A DNA stretch of 14,645 nt from JACRBK01 sp964427955 (GTDB taxonomy: Bacteria; Chloroflexota; Anaerolineae; Aggregatilineales; Aggregatilineaceae): NCBI GenBank assembly GCA_964427955.1, contig CAYRWY010000107.1:1-14645 (forward strand), given 5' to 3'. Positions 1-6,431 of this stretch are shown here, in pieces. How positions within the stretch are numbered: position 1 is the stretch's first letter; every line of letters begins with the position of its first letter. The position numbers and the translations under genes are program-made. The notes under the pieces are model-generated. The model searched no databases, was not told the origin of the DNA, and saw only the letters and a program-made list of their open reading frames with translations.

Positions 1-366
1 GTTGAACTGCGCCAGGTGGTGCTGCAAGACCGTCGCCATCGGTTCGAAGGCCGAGGTCGGATCCGCGAATTCGACCGTCGAGGGCAACTGGTCCAGACCG
101 CGCAGATGCTGCGTGGTGTCCTGCCCCACTTCCGACTCGGCAGCCGCCGTAATCTGTGCCGCCGTCCGGGTGAGTTGGAGCACCGGCGCTTTGATCCGGC
201 GGGTCAGCAGATAGACGCCACCCGCCACAGCCAGTCCCATGAACAACACCCCTGACAGCACCGGGACCAGTCCATCCGCCTGGACGGACATGACCACCAC
301 CGGGACCAAGCCTACTACCCCCAGAGTAGCGGCTATGAGTTGGAACAACGACAACTTTTTTGGCAT
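1..366 (-). CDS. Two-TM membrane protein with HAMP-like linker (partial, 3' end off the left edge)
   Basis: Reading the minus strand from the ATG at 366 gives 122 uninterrupted residues that run off the window. The N-terminus is MPKKLSLFQL, followed by two hydrophobic stretches, about residues 10-28 and 33-54. They are separated only by a short QADG-type turn, so almost nothing lies outside the cytoplasm. After TM2 comes TRRIKAPVLQLTRTAAQI (55-72), which has the basic-Pro-Leu pattern of a HAMP helix 1, and then polar helical sequence. HAMP linkers join membrane segments to cytoplasmic signalling domains such as MCP or histidine kinase domains; the output domain is not visible here. The gene starts 12 bp after the stop of the cNMP/CpaE-like gene, with a Shine-Dalgarno-like AGGCGGGG overlapping that stop, so it is the third gene of the operon. 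Frame and start look solid; the HAMP assignment is moderate. Confidence 0.72.
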   Translation of the reverse strand, partial: MPKKLSLFQLIAATLGVVGLVPVVVMSVQADGLVPVLSGVLFMGLAVAGGVYLLTRRIKAPVLQLTRTAAQITAAAESEVGQDTTQHLRGLDQLPSTVEFADPTSAFEPMATVLQHHLAQFN

Positions 367-378
367 GGTAATCCCCGC

Positions 379-2142
379 CTACACCAACATGATGTTGTGG
401 TTCACTTCGAGGGCCATCGCTTCCTGTCCCAGTTCCGTCTTCATCGCTTCGACGAACGCCAGCACCTCCACCAGATGGCGATCAAGGTCTGACTTGGTAA
501 CGTAGGTCTGGATGATGTGGATTCTTTCAGCCGCCACCCCGGCCTGTCCGCTTTCCGGCATGGTATGAGACGGATAGTCGGGCGCACCACCGAACAACTG
601 GCGCAAGAACGTCAGGGCGCGATCCACAAACGGCTGGATCTTCAAGGTTGGGTTGGTTTCCACCAGGGCCGGGATGAAAATCCCGATCCGGTTTGAGCGT
701 CCCAGTTGATCCGCCAGGGTGGTCGCCACCTGCCGCAGCGACTCCGGCAGATTGTCATGAGTGAATTGGGGCAATGGAGGCAGCGCGGCGGACCAGCGCA
801 CGTCAAAATCGATCCCGCCGGGCAACGGCAGCAGGTCGGCCTGGGCATCCGTGCGAATGCAGACCACACAGACATTGGTCTTCTCAGGCCGGATGATAGC
901 CTGGAGACGAGCGCGCAGTGCCTCGGACTGCTGAAAGGATTCCTGATCCGGGGTGGTCACCAGCACCGCCTGGTCAGCCTGTTCCAGCAGGTAGATCACA
1001 CTCTCGTTCACCGGACCAGCCACGCCAATGACGATATTCGCATAGTGGTTGGACAGGCGATCCATCACCAACGTCGTCCGCACCGCCGCCGGAATGCCGG
1101 ACAAGCCGTGCGGCACGAACACATCGAAGCCCCCAGGATGCGCGGACACTTCCATTTCGGGGCCAAAGCCAAGCTGCGACGGCAGGTGATTGGCCGTGGG
1201 GTGTTCGGTGTAAACCGTCGCGTTCTGAGTCGCGCGCGCCAGATTCGTCGCCAGGGCACAGCCCAGCGTAGTGCTCCCCACACCGGGATGCGGCGCCAGC
1301 ACCAGGCACACGGTCGTATGCTGCTCCACACGAATGATCTGCTGCGGCTGAGCCGTGAGCGCCAACAACCGCTCCGCCAGCATCTGTACCAACTCGACCG
1401 CCACACTGGGATATTTTTTGAGCAGGTCGAGCATCTGCTGGCGCTTCATCACCAGCACGTCCACTTCAGAAAGGGCCGTCGCGGTTGTGCCGGATACGAT
1501 ATTCTGGTCAAACAACAGGCCATATTCGCCCAGCAAATCCCCTTGCTTCAAATAGCTGAGAATCTGCGTTTCGCGTTTGTTCGGCGTCAGGCGTGTGATG
1601 CCGACGATGCCGCTCTTGATCAGGTAGATGCCTTCGCCCAGCCCGCCCTGCCAGAAGATCACCTCATTGCGGTGGTACCGGCGAGGATCGAGACTGGCCG
1701 CGATCTCGCGGCGATGGTCGTCGGACAGCCCGCGAAATAACGCCACCTGGCGTAGAAAGATCGTGCTGTCCAGATCCACCCGCTCCCAGATGCCCTCCGG
1801 CAGCCCACGCGCCGCCCGGCTGACCTTCCCCCCGAACACGACCCGGTAGTAGATTTCGCCGTCGATAAGGGCTTCCTGCACGTGGCGAGCCGTTTTCAGA
1901 GCTGCGAGCGTGTTAGTCAGTTGGGTTCCCTCGACGCTCAGCGCCTCCTGAATCTCCTCAAAGCGCGCCTGTTTCCGGCGGGACAGCCAGTTGATCAGGT
2001 CGCGCTGCGCCGGAGGAAGCCCCAGCAAGTCTAAGGGATTTAGCCCAACTCCTTCTCCTGTTTCGGTCGATGTAGCGCCCCGCGGGACCGACTGTAGCAT
2101 TTTCTTGAGCAGATCGTCCTGGCCGCTGCCACTCATACTCAT
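379..2142 (-). CDS. wHTH + cyclic-nucleotide-binding-like domain + CpaE/MinD-like domain fusion protein
   Basis: This is a cytoplasmic 587-aa protein with three recognisable parts. Residues about 46-102 look like a winged helix (LINWLSRRKQARFEEIQEAL and onward). Residues about 129-262 form a cNMP-binding fold of the CRP type, with GDLLGEYGLL at 201-210 as the phosphate-binding cassette. The residue that aligns with CRP Arg82 is Val216, so canonical cAMP binding is doubtful. Residues about 277-480 resemble a MinD/CpaE (SIMIBI) ATPase, with a degenerate P-loop APHPGVGSTTLG (283-294): the signature Lys is His285 and the catalytic Lys is Ser290. CpaE/TadZ proteins commonly lack the second lysine. 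The tail (541-587) is probably helical and unassigned. The gene follows the MinD gene by 15 bp. AAGGCGG lies directly against the ATG at 2142 but 6 nt before the ATG at 2136, so 2136 may be the true start. A role in localisation or signalling is inference. Confidence 0.85.
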   Translation of the reverse strand: MSMSGSGQDDLLKKMLQSVPRGATSTETGEGVGLNPLDLLGLPPAQRDLINWLSRRKQARFEEIQEALSVEGTQLTNTLAALKTARHVQEALIDGEIYYRVVFGGKVSRAARGLPEGIWERVDLDSTIFLRQVALFRGLSDDHRREIAASLDPRRYHRNEVIFWQGGLGEGIYLIKSGIVGITRLTPNKRETQILSYLKQGDLLGEYGLLFDQNIVSGTTATALSEVDVLVMKRQQMLDLLKKYPSVAVELVQMLAERLLALTAQPQQIIRVEQHTTVCLVLAPHPGVGSTTLGCALATNLARATQNATVYTEHPTANHLPSQLGFGPEMEVSAHPGGFDVFVPHGLSGIPAAVRTTLVMDRLSNHYANIVIGVAGPVNESVIYLLEQADQAVLVTTPDQESFQQSEALRARLQAIIRPEKTNVCVVCIRTDAQADLLPLPGGIDFDVRWSAALPPLPQFTHDNLPESLRQVATTLADQLGRSNRIGIFIPALVETNPTLKIQPFVDRALTFLRQLFGGAPDYPSHTMPESGQAGVAAERIHIIQTYVTKSDLDRHLVEVLAFVEAMKTELGQEAMALEVNHNIMLV

Positions 2143-2157
2143 CCGCCTTGTCGGGTG

Positions 2158-2934
2158 CTATTTGGACAACAGTTCATCTACGACTTCGTTTACCGCTTTC
2201 GACCAGGGATGATCGGGATTGATGGCCGAGAAGATATTGCCGCTGGCGTTCGAAGCGACATCTTCCGACAGCGGCAGCACGGCGGCCACCGGCACCTGAT
2301 ACGTCGCCGCGATATCGGCCTTGACCTTCTTGAAATCGTACCGGGTGAGGGCCTTGTTCACGACCAGACGCAGGCGCGGCACTTCGAGCTTACGGGCCAC
2401 ATCGACCGTTACCGCCGTGCCCTGGAAGTCCTGGTTGTCCGGGCGCAGGATGATCACCAGCGCGCCCGAAATCGCAATCGAGAGCAGGGTTTCTTCGTTC
2501 AGACCGGGGTGCGTGTCGATAAACAGATAGTCCAGTTTCAGCTTGTCCAACAGGGTCTGGAAGCCTTCGCGCAGCAGGCCCACGTCGTAGCCTTCACGCA
2601 GCATACGCGCGATCTCGCCCGTCCGAATACTGGCCGGTACCAGCCAGATCTTCAGGTTCTTCAAAAAGCCGCGCTCAGGATCGCCGCTGGCCACATCGTG
2701 GAGCGGATAGGCAGCTTCCTCGATGGACACCTTGCCCCACAGGTAATCGTTCAGCGCCCTGGTGATACGCGTTTCGTCGAAACCGAACAGGACGTGAATA
2801 CCTGGCGAGTTGATGTCCGTATCCACGATGGCCACCCGATAGCCGCGCATGGCGAACTGCGTCGCGATGTTGGCCGTCAGGTTGGATTTACCGGTCCCGC
2901 CACGAAAAGAATGGATCGAGATAATTTCACCCAT
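2158..2934 (-). CDS. MinD/ParA-family ATPase
   Basis: This 258-aa protein is a P-loop ATPase of the MinD/ParA/Mrp group, whose members dimerise on ATP and position proteins, plasmids or appendages at membranes or on the nucleoid. The deviant Walker A is FRGGTGKSN at 10-18: Lys16 is kept, but the signature Lys of MinD (first position of KGGxGK) is Arg11. The switch/Walker A' region is IVDTDINSPG at 36-45 and the Walker B-type strand is LFIDTHPGL at 137-145. The length is typical of MinD. The start is well supported: GGAGGAGG lies 6 nt upstream of the ATG. It is the first gene of the minus-strand operon with the cNMP/CpaE-like gene and the HAMP-like membrane protein, which suggests a heteromeric ATPase system anchored to a membrane partner. 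No MinC, MinE or ParB is visible nearby, so I give no gene symbol. Confidence 0.9.
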   Translation of the reverse strand: MGEIISIHSFRGGTGKSNLTANIATQFAMRGYRVAIVDTDINSPGIHVLFGFDETRITRALNDYLWGKVSIEEAAYPLHDVASGDPERGFLKNLKIWLVPASIRTGEIARMLREGYDVGLLREGFQTLLDKLKLDYLFIDTHPGLNEETLLSIAISGALVIILRPDNQDFQGTAVTVDVARKLEVPRLRLVVNKALTRYDFKKVKADIAATYQVPVAAVLPLSEDVASNASGNIFSAINPDHPWSKAVNEVVDELLSK

Positions 2935-3023
2935 CAGGGTCCTCCTCCAGGTGTGTTTGAAAGTAAGCGGTTGCCCTCTATGTTACTTGAGCACGCCTAA
3001 TTGGGCGAACTATGGGGCGCGAC

Positions 3024-3060
3024 ATTCAAAATTATAGCCGAGAATTCCCCTGCGAGCCTA
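3024..3060 (-). promoter_or_regulatory. Predicted promoter of the MinD/cNMP/HAMP operon
   Basis: On the minus strand a perfect TATAAT occupies 3036-3031. Any -35 box upstream is weak (TAGGCT at 3060-3055 with 18 bp spacing). The start of transcription would be near 3024, giving a leader of about 90 nt before the strong ribosome binding site at about 2948-2941. The call rests mainly on the -10 match and on the position between divergent genes. Confidence 0.4.
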
Positions 3061-3067
3061 ACCCAGA

Positions 3068-3103
3068 CCGACAATTTGGCAAAGGTCGAGTATAATTCAG
3101 GTT
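3068..3103 (+). promoter_or_regulatory. Predicted promoter of the GT4-HAD-kinase-amidase operon
   Basis: A perfect TATAAT lies at 3091-3096. CCGACA at 3068-3073, 17 bp upstream, matches four of six bases of the TTGACA consensus. Transcription would begin near 3103, about 30 nt before the GT4 start codon. It faces away from the minus-strand -10 at 3031-3036, so the two promoters are back to back within the 200-bp gap 2935-3134. Confidence 0.55.
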
Positions 3104-3134
3104 TCGCCCTATCACTGCCCGGAGTTCGTGGCCT

Positions 3135-4247
3135 ATGCGTATTCTGATGCTCTCCAAAGCCTGCGTGGTCGGCGCTTATCAGAGCAAGCTGGAAGAAATG
3201 GCCCGGCTGCCAGAGGTCGATCTGCGCGTGCTGGTGCCGCCCCGCTGGCGCGATCCGGATCGAGGCGTGCTGCCCCTGGAGCGCGCGCACGTCGAGGGCT
3301 ACGACCTGCGCACGACCCCGATCCGCTTCAACGGGCATTTCCACCTGCACTACTATCCCCAGATCGGGCGCGAAATCCGTGCCTTCCGCCCGGACATCGT
3401 GCACATCGACGAGGAACCTTACAATCTGGCAACCTGGCACGCGCTCTGGCACGCGCGGCGCCAGGGCGTCAAAACGCTGTTCTTCTCGTGGCAAAATATC
3501 AACCGGCGCTACCCGCTCCCCGTCCGGCTAGGCGAGCAGTGGGTACTGCGATTGGTGGATCATGCCCTCATGGGCACGCAGAGCGCCGCCGAGGTGTGGC
3601 AGGCGAAAGGCTACCGGGGATCGCTGACCGTCATCCCGCAGTTCGGCGTCGATCCGCAGGTCTTCACCCCGCCGGATCACCCACGCAGCGGGGGATTCGT
3701 GATCGGCTTCGTCGGGCGGCTGGTCGAAGAAAAAGGCGGCGGAGTGCTGCTCGACGCCCTATCCCAACTCGAGGGCGTGTGGCAGCTCGACATCGTCGGC
3801 GACGGCCCCGAAAAAGCAGCCCTGACCGAACAAGCCCGGCGGCTGCGCGTGGCGGATCGGGTGACCTTCGGCAGCCTGCCTTCGACGCGGATGCCGGGTT
3901 ATTACCAGGGCCTCGACGTGGTGGTCGTGCCGTCGCTCACCCGGCCCAACTGGAAAGAGCAGTTCGGACGCGTGATCGTCGAGGCGATGGCCTGTGGCGT
4001 GCCGGTCATCGGATCGTCGAGCGGCGCGATCCCGGACGTGATCGGCGACGCCGGGCTGATCGCGCCCGAAGGAGACAGTACCGCGCTGGCCGCGCTGCTC
4101 CGGCAGTTGATGCACGCCCCTGAACGGCGGCGGGCGCTGGGCGCGCTCGGACGGCAGCGCGTGCTGGATTATTTCACCCAGGCCCAGGTCGCGGCCCAGA
4201 CCGTCGCGGTCTACCGCCGGATTGCACACACCGCAGGGCCGTGCTAG
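3135..4247 (+). CDS. Glycosyltransferase family 4 (GT-B fold)
   Basis: The 370-aa length is typical for GT4 retaining glycosyltransferases, which move a sugar from a nucleotide-sugar donor to an acceptor, usually at the cytoplasmic face of the membrane. The N-terminal Rossmann domain begins MRILMLSKACVVGAYQSKLE. The C-terminal domain begins near 190 with IGFVGRLVEEKGGG. The GT4 E-x7-E motif is EQFGRVIVE (Glu275 and Glu283), followed by AMACGVPVIGSSSGAIPDVI, the usual donor-binding region. No signal peptide or TM segment is visible. The start is supported by GGAG at 3121-3124, 10 nt upstream. It heads an operon, with the HAD gene 36 bp downstream. Donor and acceptor cannot be read from the sequence; glycolipid, exopolysaccharide or a glycosylated metabolite are all possible. 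Confidence 0.9.
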   Translation: MRILMLSKACVVGAYQSKLEEMARLPEVDLRVLVPPRWRDPDRGVLPLERAHVEGYDLRTTPIRFNGHFHLHYYPQIGREIRAFRPDIVHIDEEPYNLATWHALWHARRQGVKTLFFSWQNINRRYPLPVRLGEQWVLRLVDHALMGTQSAAEVWQAKGYRGSLTVIPQFGVDPQVFTPPDHPRSGGFVIGFVGRLVEEKGGGVLLDALSQLEGVWQLDIVGDGPEKAALTEQARRLRVADRVTFGSLPSTRMPGYYQGLDVVVVPSLTRPNWKEQFGRVIVEAMACGVPVIGSSSGAIPDVIGDAGLIAPEGDSTALAALLRQLMHAPERRRALGALGRQRVLDYFTQAQVAAQTVAVYRRIAHTAGPC

Positions 4248-4283
4248 ATTCTCGCAGGAACTCAATCGTCAGGATGTTAGCGA

Positions 4284-5057
4284 ATGCTCAGAGCAGTACT
4301 TTTCGATCTCGATCAGACCTTGATGGACTGGGATAACGTCGGCCCCTGGGAAGACTACCAGTTGCAGCGCATGTCGGCCATTTACACCCTGGTGCACCAG
4401 CGGATGCATCCGCTCCCCCACCTGGTGCCCGAAAACCTGTGCACGGCCTTCATGGGCCAGATGGAACTCGACTGGAAACGCGGCGTAGAAACGCTGCGAC
4501 CCCCCAGTGTCGTGGCTGCGCTGGCTGCCACCCTGAAAACTTGCGGCGTGCCCGAAGAGCACCTGGACGTGGAGGCGGTGACGGAAGTCTATTTCAACTG
4601 GCCGCTGCCCGAAGGGATGCGCGCCTATCCGGATGCGCGCGCCGTGCTCACCGAACTGCGGGCACATGGGCTGGAATTGGGCATCATCACCAACGCCTCC
4701 CACCCGATGATCTACCGCGACCGGGAGTTGGAAGCCGTCGGACTGCTCGACCTGTTTCCGCGCTGCCGGATCTCGGCCATCGACGTCGGCGTGCTCAAGC
4801 CGCACCGGGCCATCTTCGATCATGCGCTGGACCTGCTGGGCCTTCAGCCCGACGAGGCGCTGTTCGTCGGGGATAACCTGTCTGCCGACATAGAAGGCGC
4901 GCAGGGTGCGGGCCTCCGGGCGGTGTGGATCAACCGGACCCCGGATATTGACCTGGCGAGCGACATCACGCCCGACAGCACGATCTATGCCCTGCAAGAA
5001 CTGCTGCCGCTGCTCGATCGCTGGCAGCCGGGCTGGCGCAACGGTCATGCGCTATGA
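4284..5057 (+). CDS. HAD-superfamily hydrolase with C1-type cap
   Basis: This 257-aa protein has all four HAD motifs in order: I, FDLDQT with nucleophile Asp8 and acid Asp10; II, IITNAS with Thr136; III, LKPH with Lys172; IV, VGDNLSAD with Asp197 and Asp202. The long insert between motifs I and II (about 15-110) is a helical C1 cap, as in phosphoglycolate phosphatase-like or haloacid-dehalogenase-like subfamily IA members. A phosphatase activity on a small phosphorylated metabolite is likely; the substrate is unknown. AGGA at 4271-4274 lies 9 nt before the ATG. The stop overlaps the start of the next gene by four bases (ATGA), so the HAD protein and the P-loop kinase are translationally coupled and may act on the same compound. 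That last point is inference. Confidence 0.88.
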   Translation: MLRAVLFDLDQTLMDWDNVGPWEDYQLQRMSAIYTLVHQRMHPLPHLVPENLCTAFMGQMELDWKRGVETLRPPSVVAALAATLKTCGVPEEHLDVEAVTEVYFNWPLPEGMRAYPDARAVLTELRAHGLELGIITNASHPMIYRDRELEAVGLLDLFPRCRISAIDVGVLKPHRAIFDHALDLLGLQPDEALFVGDNLSADIEGAQGAGLRAVWINRTPDIDLASDITPDSTIYALQELLPLLDRWQPGWRNGHAL

Positions 5058-5593
5058 CCACGATCTTTGAGTCGGCCCCGTATCAAAACCTGACCCTGAC
5101 CGGGCCGATGGGCGTGGGCAAGACCACCGTCGGAAGGGCTGTTGCCCAGCGGTTGGGAGCCGAATTCTACGATCTCGAAAACGAGATCTTGACCCGCGAG
5201 GGACAGTCTGCCGCCGAGATCCGGGAGTTGTTCGGTGAAGCCCGCTTGAAGGCGCTCGAAGCGACGGCGCTGCGCGATCTGACCCTGCGCCGCCACGCCG
5301 TGATGGTGGTCAGTGGACCAGCCCTGCTGGACGAAGGCAATCGCGCCCGGCTGGCGGATTCCGGCCCGATCCTGTGCCTGACCTGCTCGCTCAACGAGAT
5401 TCTGCGCCGCCTGCACATGGCGCGCGGGGCCTGGTTTCACAACCCGGCGAACCGGGGCGTCCTGCTCAGCCGACTTAAACGTGAGCAGCGCGTCACCGAC
5501 CTGGATCTGCCGAAGCTGGACACGTCGCGGTTGTCAACGGAAGAAACCATCAACATGGTGATCACGTTCTGGTTCAACCATGTGAAGTATTGA
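5054..5593 (+). CDS. Shikimate-kinase-like P-loop kinase, substrate pocket not conserved
   Basis: This 179-aa protein has the size and fold pattern of shikimate/gluconate kinases (NMP-kinase-like). The Walker A is TGPMGVGKTT at 16-25. The sequence then follows shikimate kinase spacing: FYDLENEI (38-45), GQSAAEIRELFGEARLKALE (50-69). The expected shikimate ligands are altered: the Arg of the GExxFRxxE motif is Lys66, and the GGG triplet is SGP (87-89). I therefore do not call it AroK; phosphorylation of some other small molecule is more likely, or it could be a regulatory protein. A lid-like region with basic residues is present (about 118-145). It overlaps the HAD gene by 4 bp and is followed 13 bp later by the amidase gene. 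No other aromatic-pathway gene is in view. Confidence 0.82.
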   Translation: MTTIFESAPYQNLTLTGPMGVGKTTVGRAVAQRLGAEFYDLENEILTREGQSAAEIRELFGEARLKALEATALRDLTLRRHAVMVVSGPALLDEGNRARLADSGPILCLTCSLNEILRRLHMARGAWFHNPANRGVLLSRLKREQRVTDLDLPKLDTSRLSTEETINMVITFWFNHVKY

Positions 5594-5606
5594 GGAGGGT
5601 GTATAG

Positions 5607-6383
5607 ATGGGTACCTTAAACGTGTCGCTGATCCAGATGGATGTCAAAAAGGGGAATCCGCGGGCCAACTGGACTGCGATGCAGCAGTACACACTGGAAG
5701 CGGCGCAGCGTGGGGCGGACCTGGTCGTCTTTCCCGAACTGTGGGATGCCGGACTCGCCTTCGAAAAAGGCAAGGAGATGGCCAGCAGCCTGAGCGGCGG
5801 CCTGTTCGCGCAGGTGGTCGCCCTGGCGCGCCAGCATAACATTCACATCCTGGGATCGATGTACGAAAAACGCGGCGCCGGTGTCTACAACACGCTGGCC
5901 GTCATTTCGCCGCGCAACGGCGTCATGGGCGCCTACCGCAAAATCCACCTGTTCGGCCCGTTGGGCGAAGACAAATGGCTGTTGCCGGGTGAAGCGCCGC
6001 TGGTCATCGACTTGCCCTGGGGCCGGACGGCGTTCGGCATCTGCTACGATCTGCGCTTCCCGGAGTTGTTCCGGCGCTATGCCACCGACCGCACCGAGGT
6101 CGTGATTCTTCCGGCGGCCTGGCCGCAGCCGCGCGTGGAACACTTCCGCACCCTGCTGCGCGCCCGTGCTATCGAAAACCAGTGTTACATGGTCACGGCG
6201 AACCGGGTGGGCGAAGACGACGACGGGACCCGCTATGCCGGGCATTCGGCAGTCATCGATCCGTGGGGCGACACCGTGTTGGAAGCGGGGGACGTAGAAG
6301 GTCATTTCACGGTCAAGATCGACGTAGACCGGGTGCAGCAGGTGCGTCGTGAGCTGCCCGTACTGGATGGCGTCCGGCTGTAG
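5607..6383 (+). CDS. Nitrilase-superfamily carbon-nitrogen hydrolase (omega-amidase/YafV-like)
   Basis: This 258-aa cytoplasmic enzyme hydrolyses non-peptide C-N bonds, most likely an amide. The Glu-Lys-Cys triad is visible: Glu44 in FPELW, Lys112 in YRKIHLF, and the nucleophile Cys146 in GICYDLRFPELFR. A further conserved Glu is Glu121 in GPLGEDKW. The sequence after the nucleophile, PAAWPQPRVEHFRTLLRARA, is typical of the Nit2/omega-amidase and YafV branch. Those enzymes act on alpha-ketoglutaramate or similar omega-amides, but deaminated glutathione amidase and other amidases are close. The start has a very strong ribosome binding site: AGGAGG at 5593-5598, 8 nt before the ATG, which overlaps the stop of the kinase gene. 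It is the last gene of the operon, ending just before a hairpin terminator. Confidence 0.9.
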   Translation: MGTLNVSLIQMDVKKGNPRANWTAMQQYTLEAAQRGADLVVFPELWDAGLAFEKGKEMASSLSGGLFAQVVALARQHNIHILGSMYEKRGAGVYNTLAVISPRNGVMGAYRKIHLFGPLGEDKWLLPGEAPLVIDLPWGRTAFGICYDLRFPELFRRYATDRTEVVILPAAWPQPRVEHFRTLLRARAIENQCYMVTANRVGEDDDGTRYAGHSAVIDPWGDTVLEAGDVEGHFTVKIDVDRVQQVRRELPVLDGVRL

Positions 6384-6392
6384 ACTTCCGAC

Positions 6393-6427
6393 CGGGGCGC
6401 ATGTGTCAGGCGCCCCGACCTTCTTTC
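6393..6427 (+). terminator. Rho-independent-like terminator of the plus-strand operon
   Basis: CGGGGCGC (6393-6400) pairs perfectly with GCGCCCCG (6410-6417) around a 9-nt loop. The T-rich stretch TTCTTT follows after ACC. It begins 10 nt after the amidase stop and sits between two convergent genes. The T-tract is imperfect. On the minus strand the hairpin could slow transcription from the lipoprotein gene, but it has no T-tract there. Confidence 0.6.
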
Positions 6428-6431
6428 ATCA

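Noticed and set aside
706..1740. A 344-codon plus-strand frame opposite the cNMP/CpaE-like gene
   Set aside because: His/Arg/Gln-rich translation without motifs; the opposite strand encodes recognisable cNMP and P-loop regions.
3076..3096. TTGGCA at 3076-3081 as -35 box for the TATAAT at 3091
   Set aside because: The spacer would be only 9 bp; CCGACA at 3068-3073 gives 17 bp.
3128..4123. A 331-codon plus-strand frame overlapping the GT4 gene in another frame
   Set aside because: Its translation is dominated by Arg, Ala and Pro; the GT4 frame has the E-x7-E motif and a ribosome binding site.
5054..5593. Calling the small kinase aroK (shikimate kinase)
   Set aside because: The Arg and the GGG triplet that bind shikimate are replaced by Lys66 and SGP.
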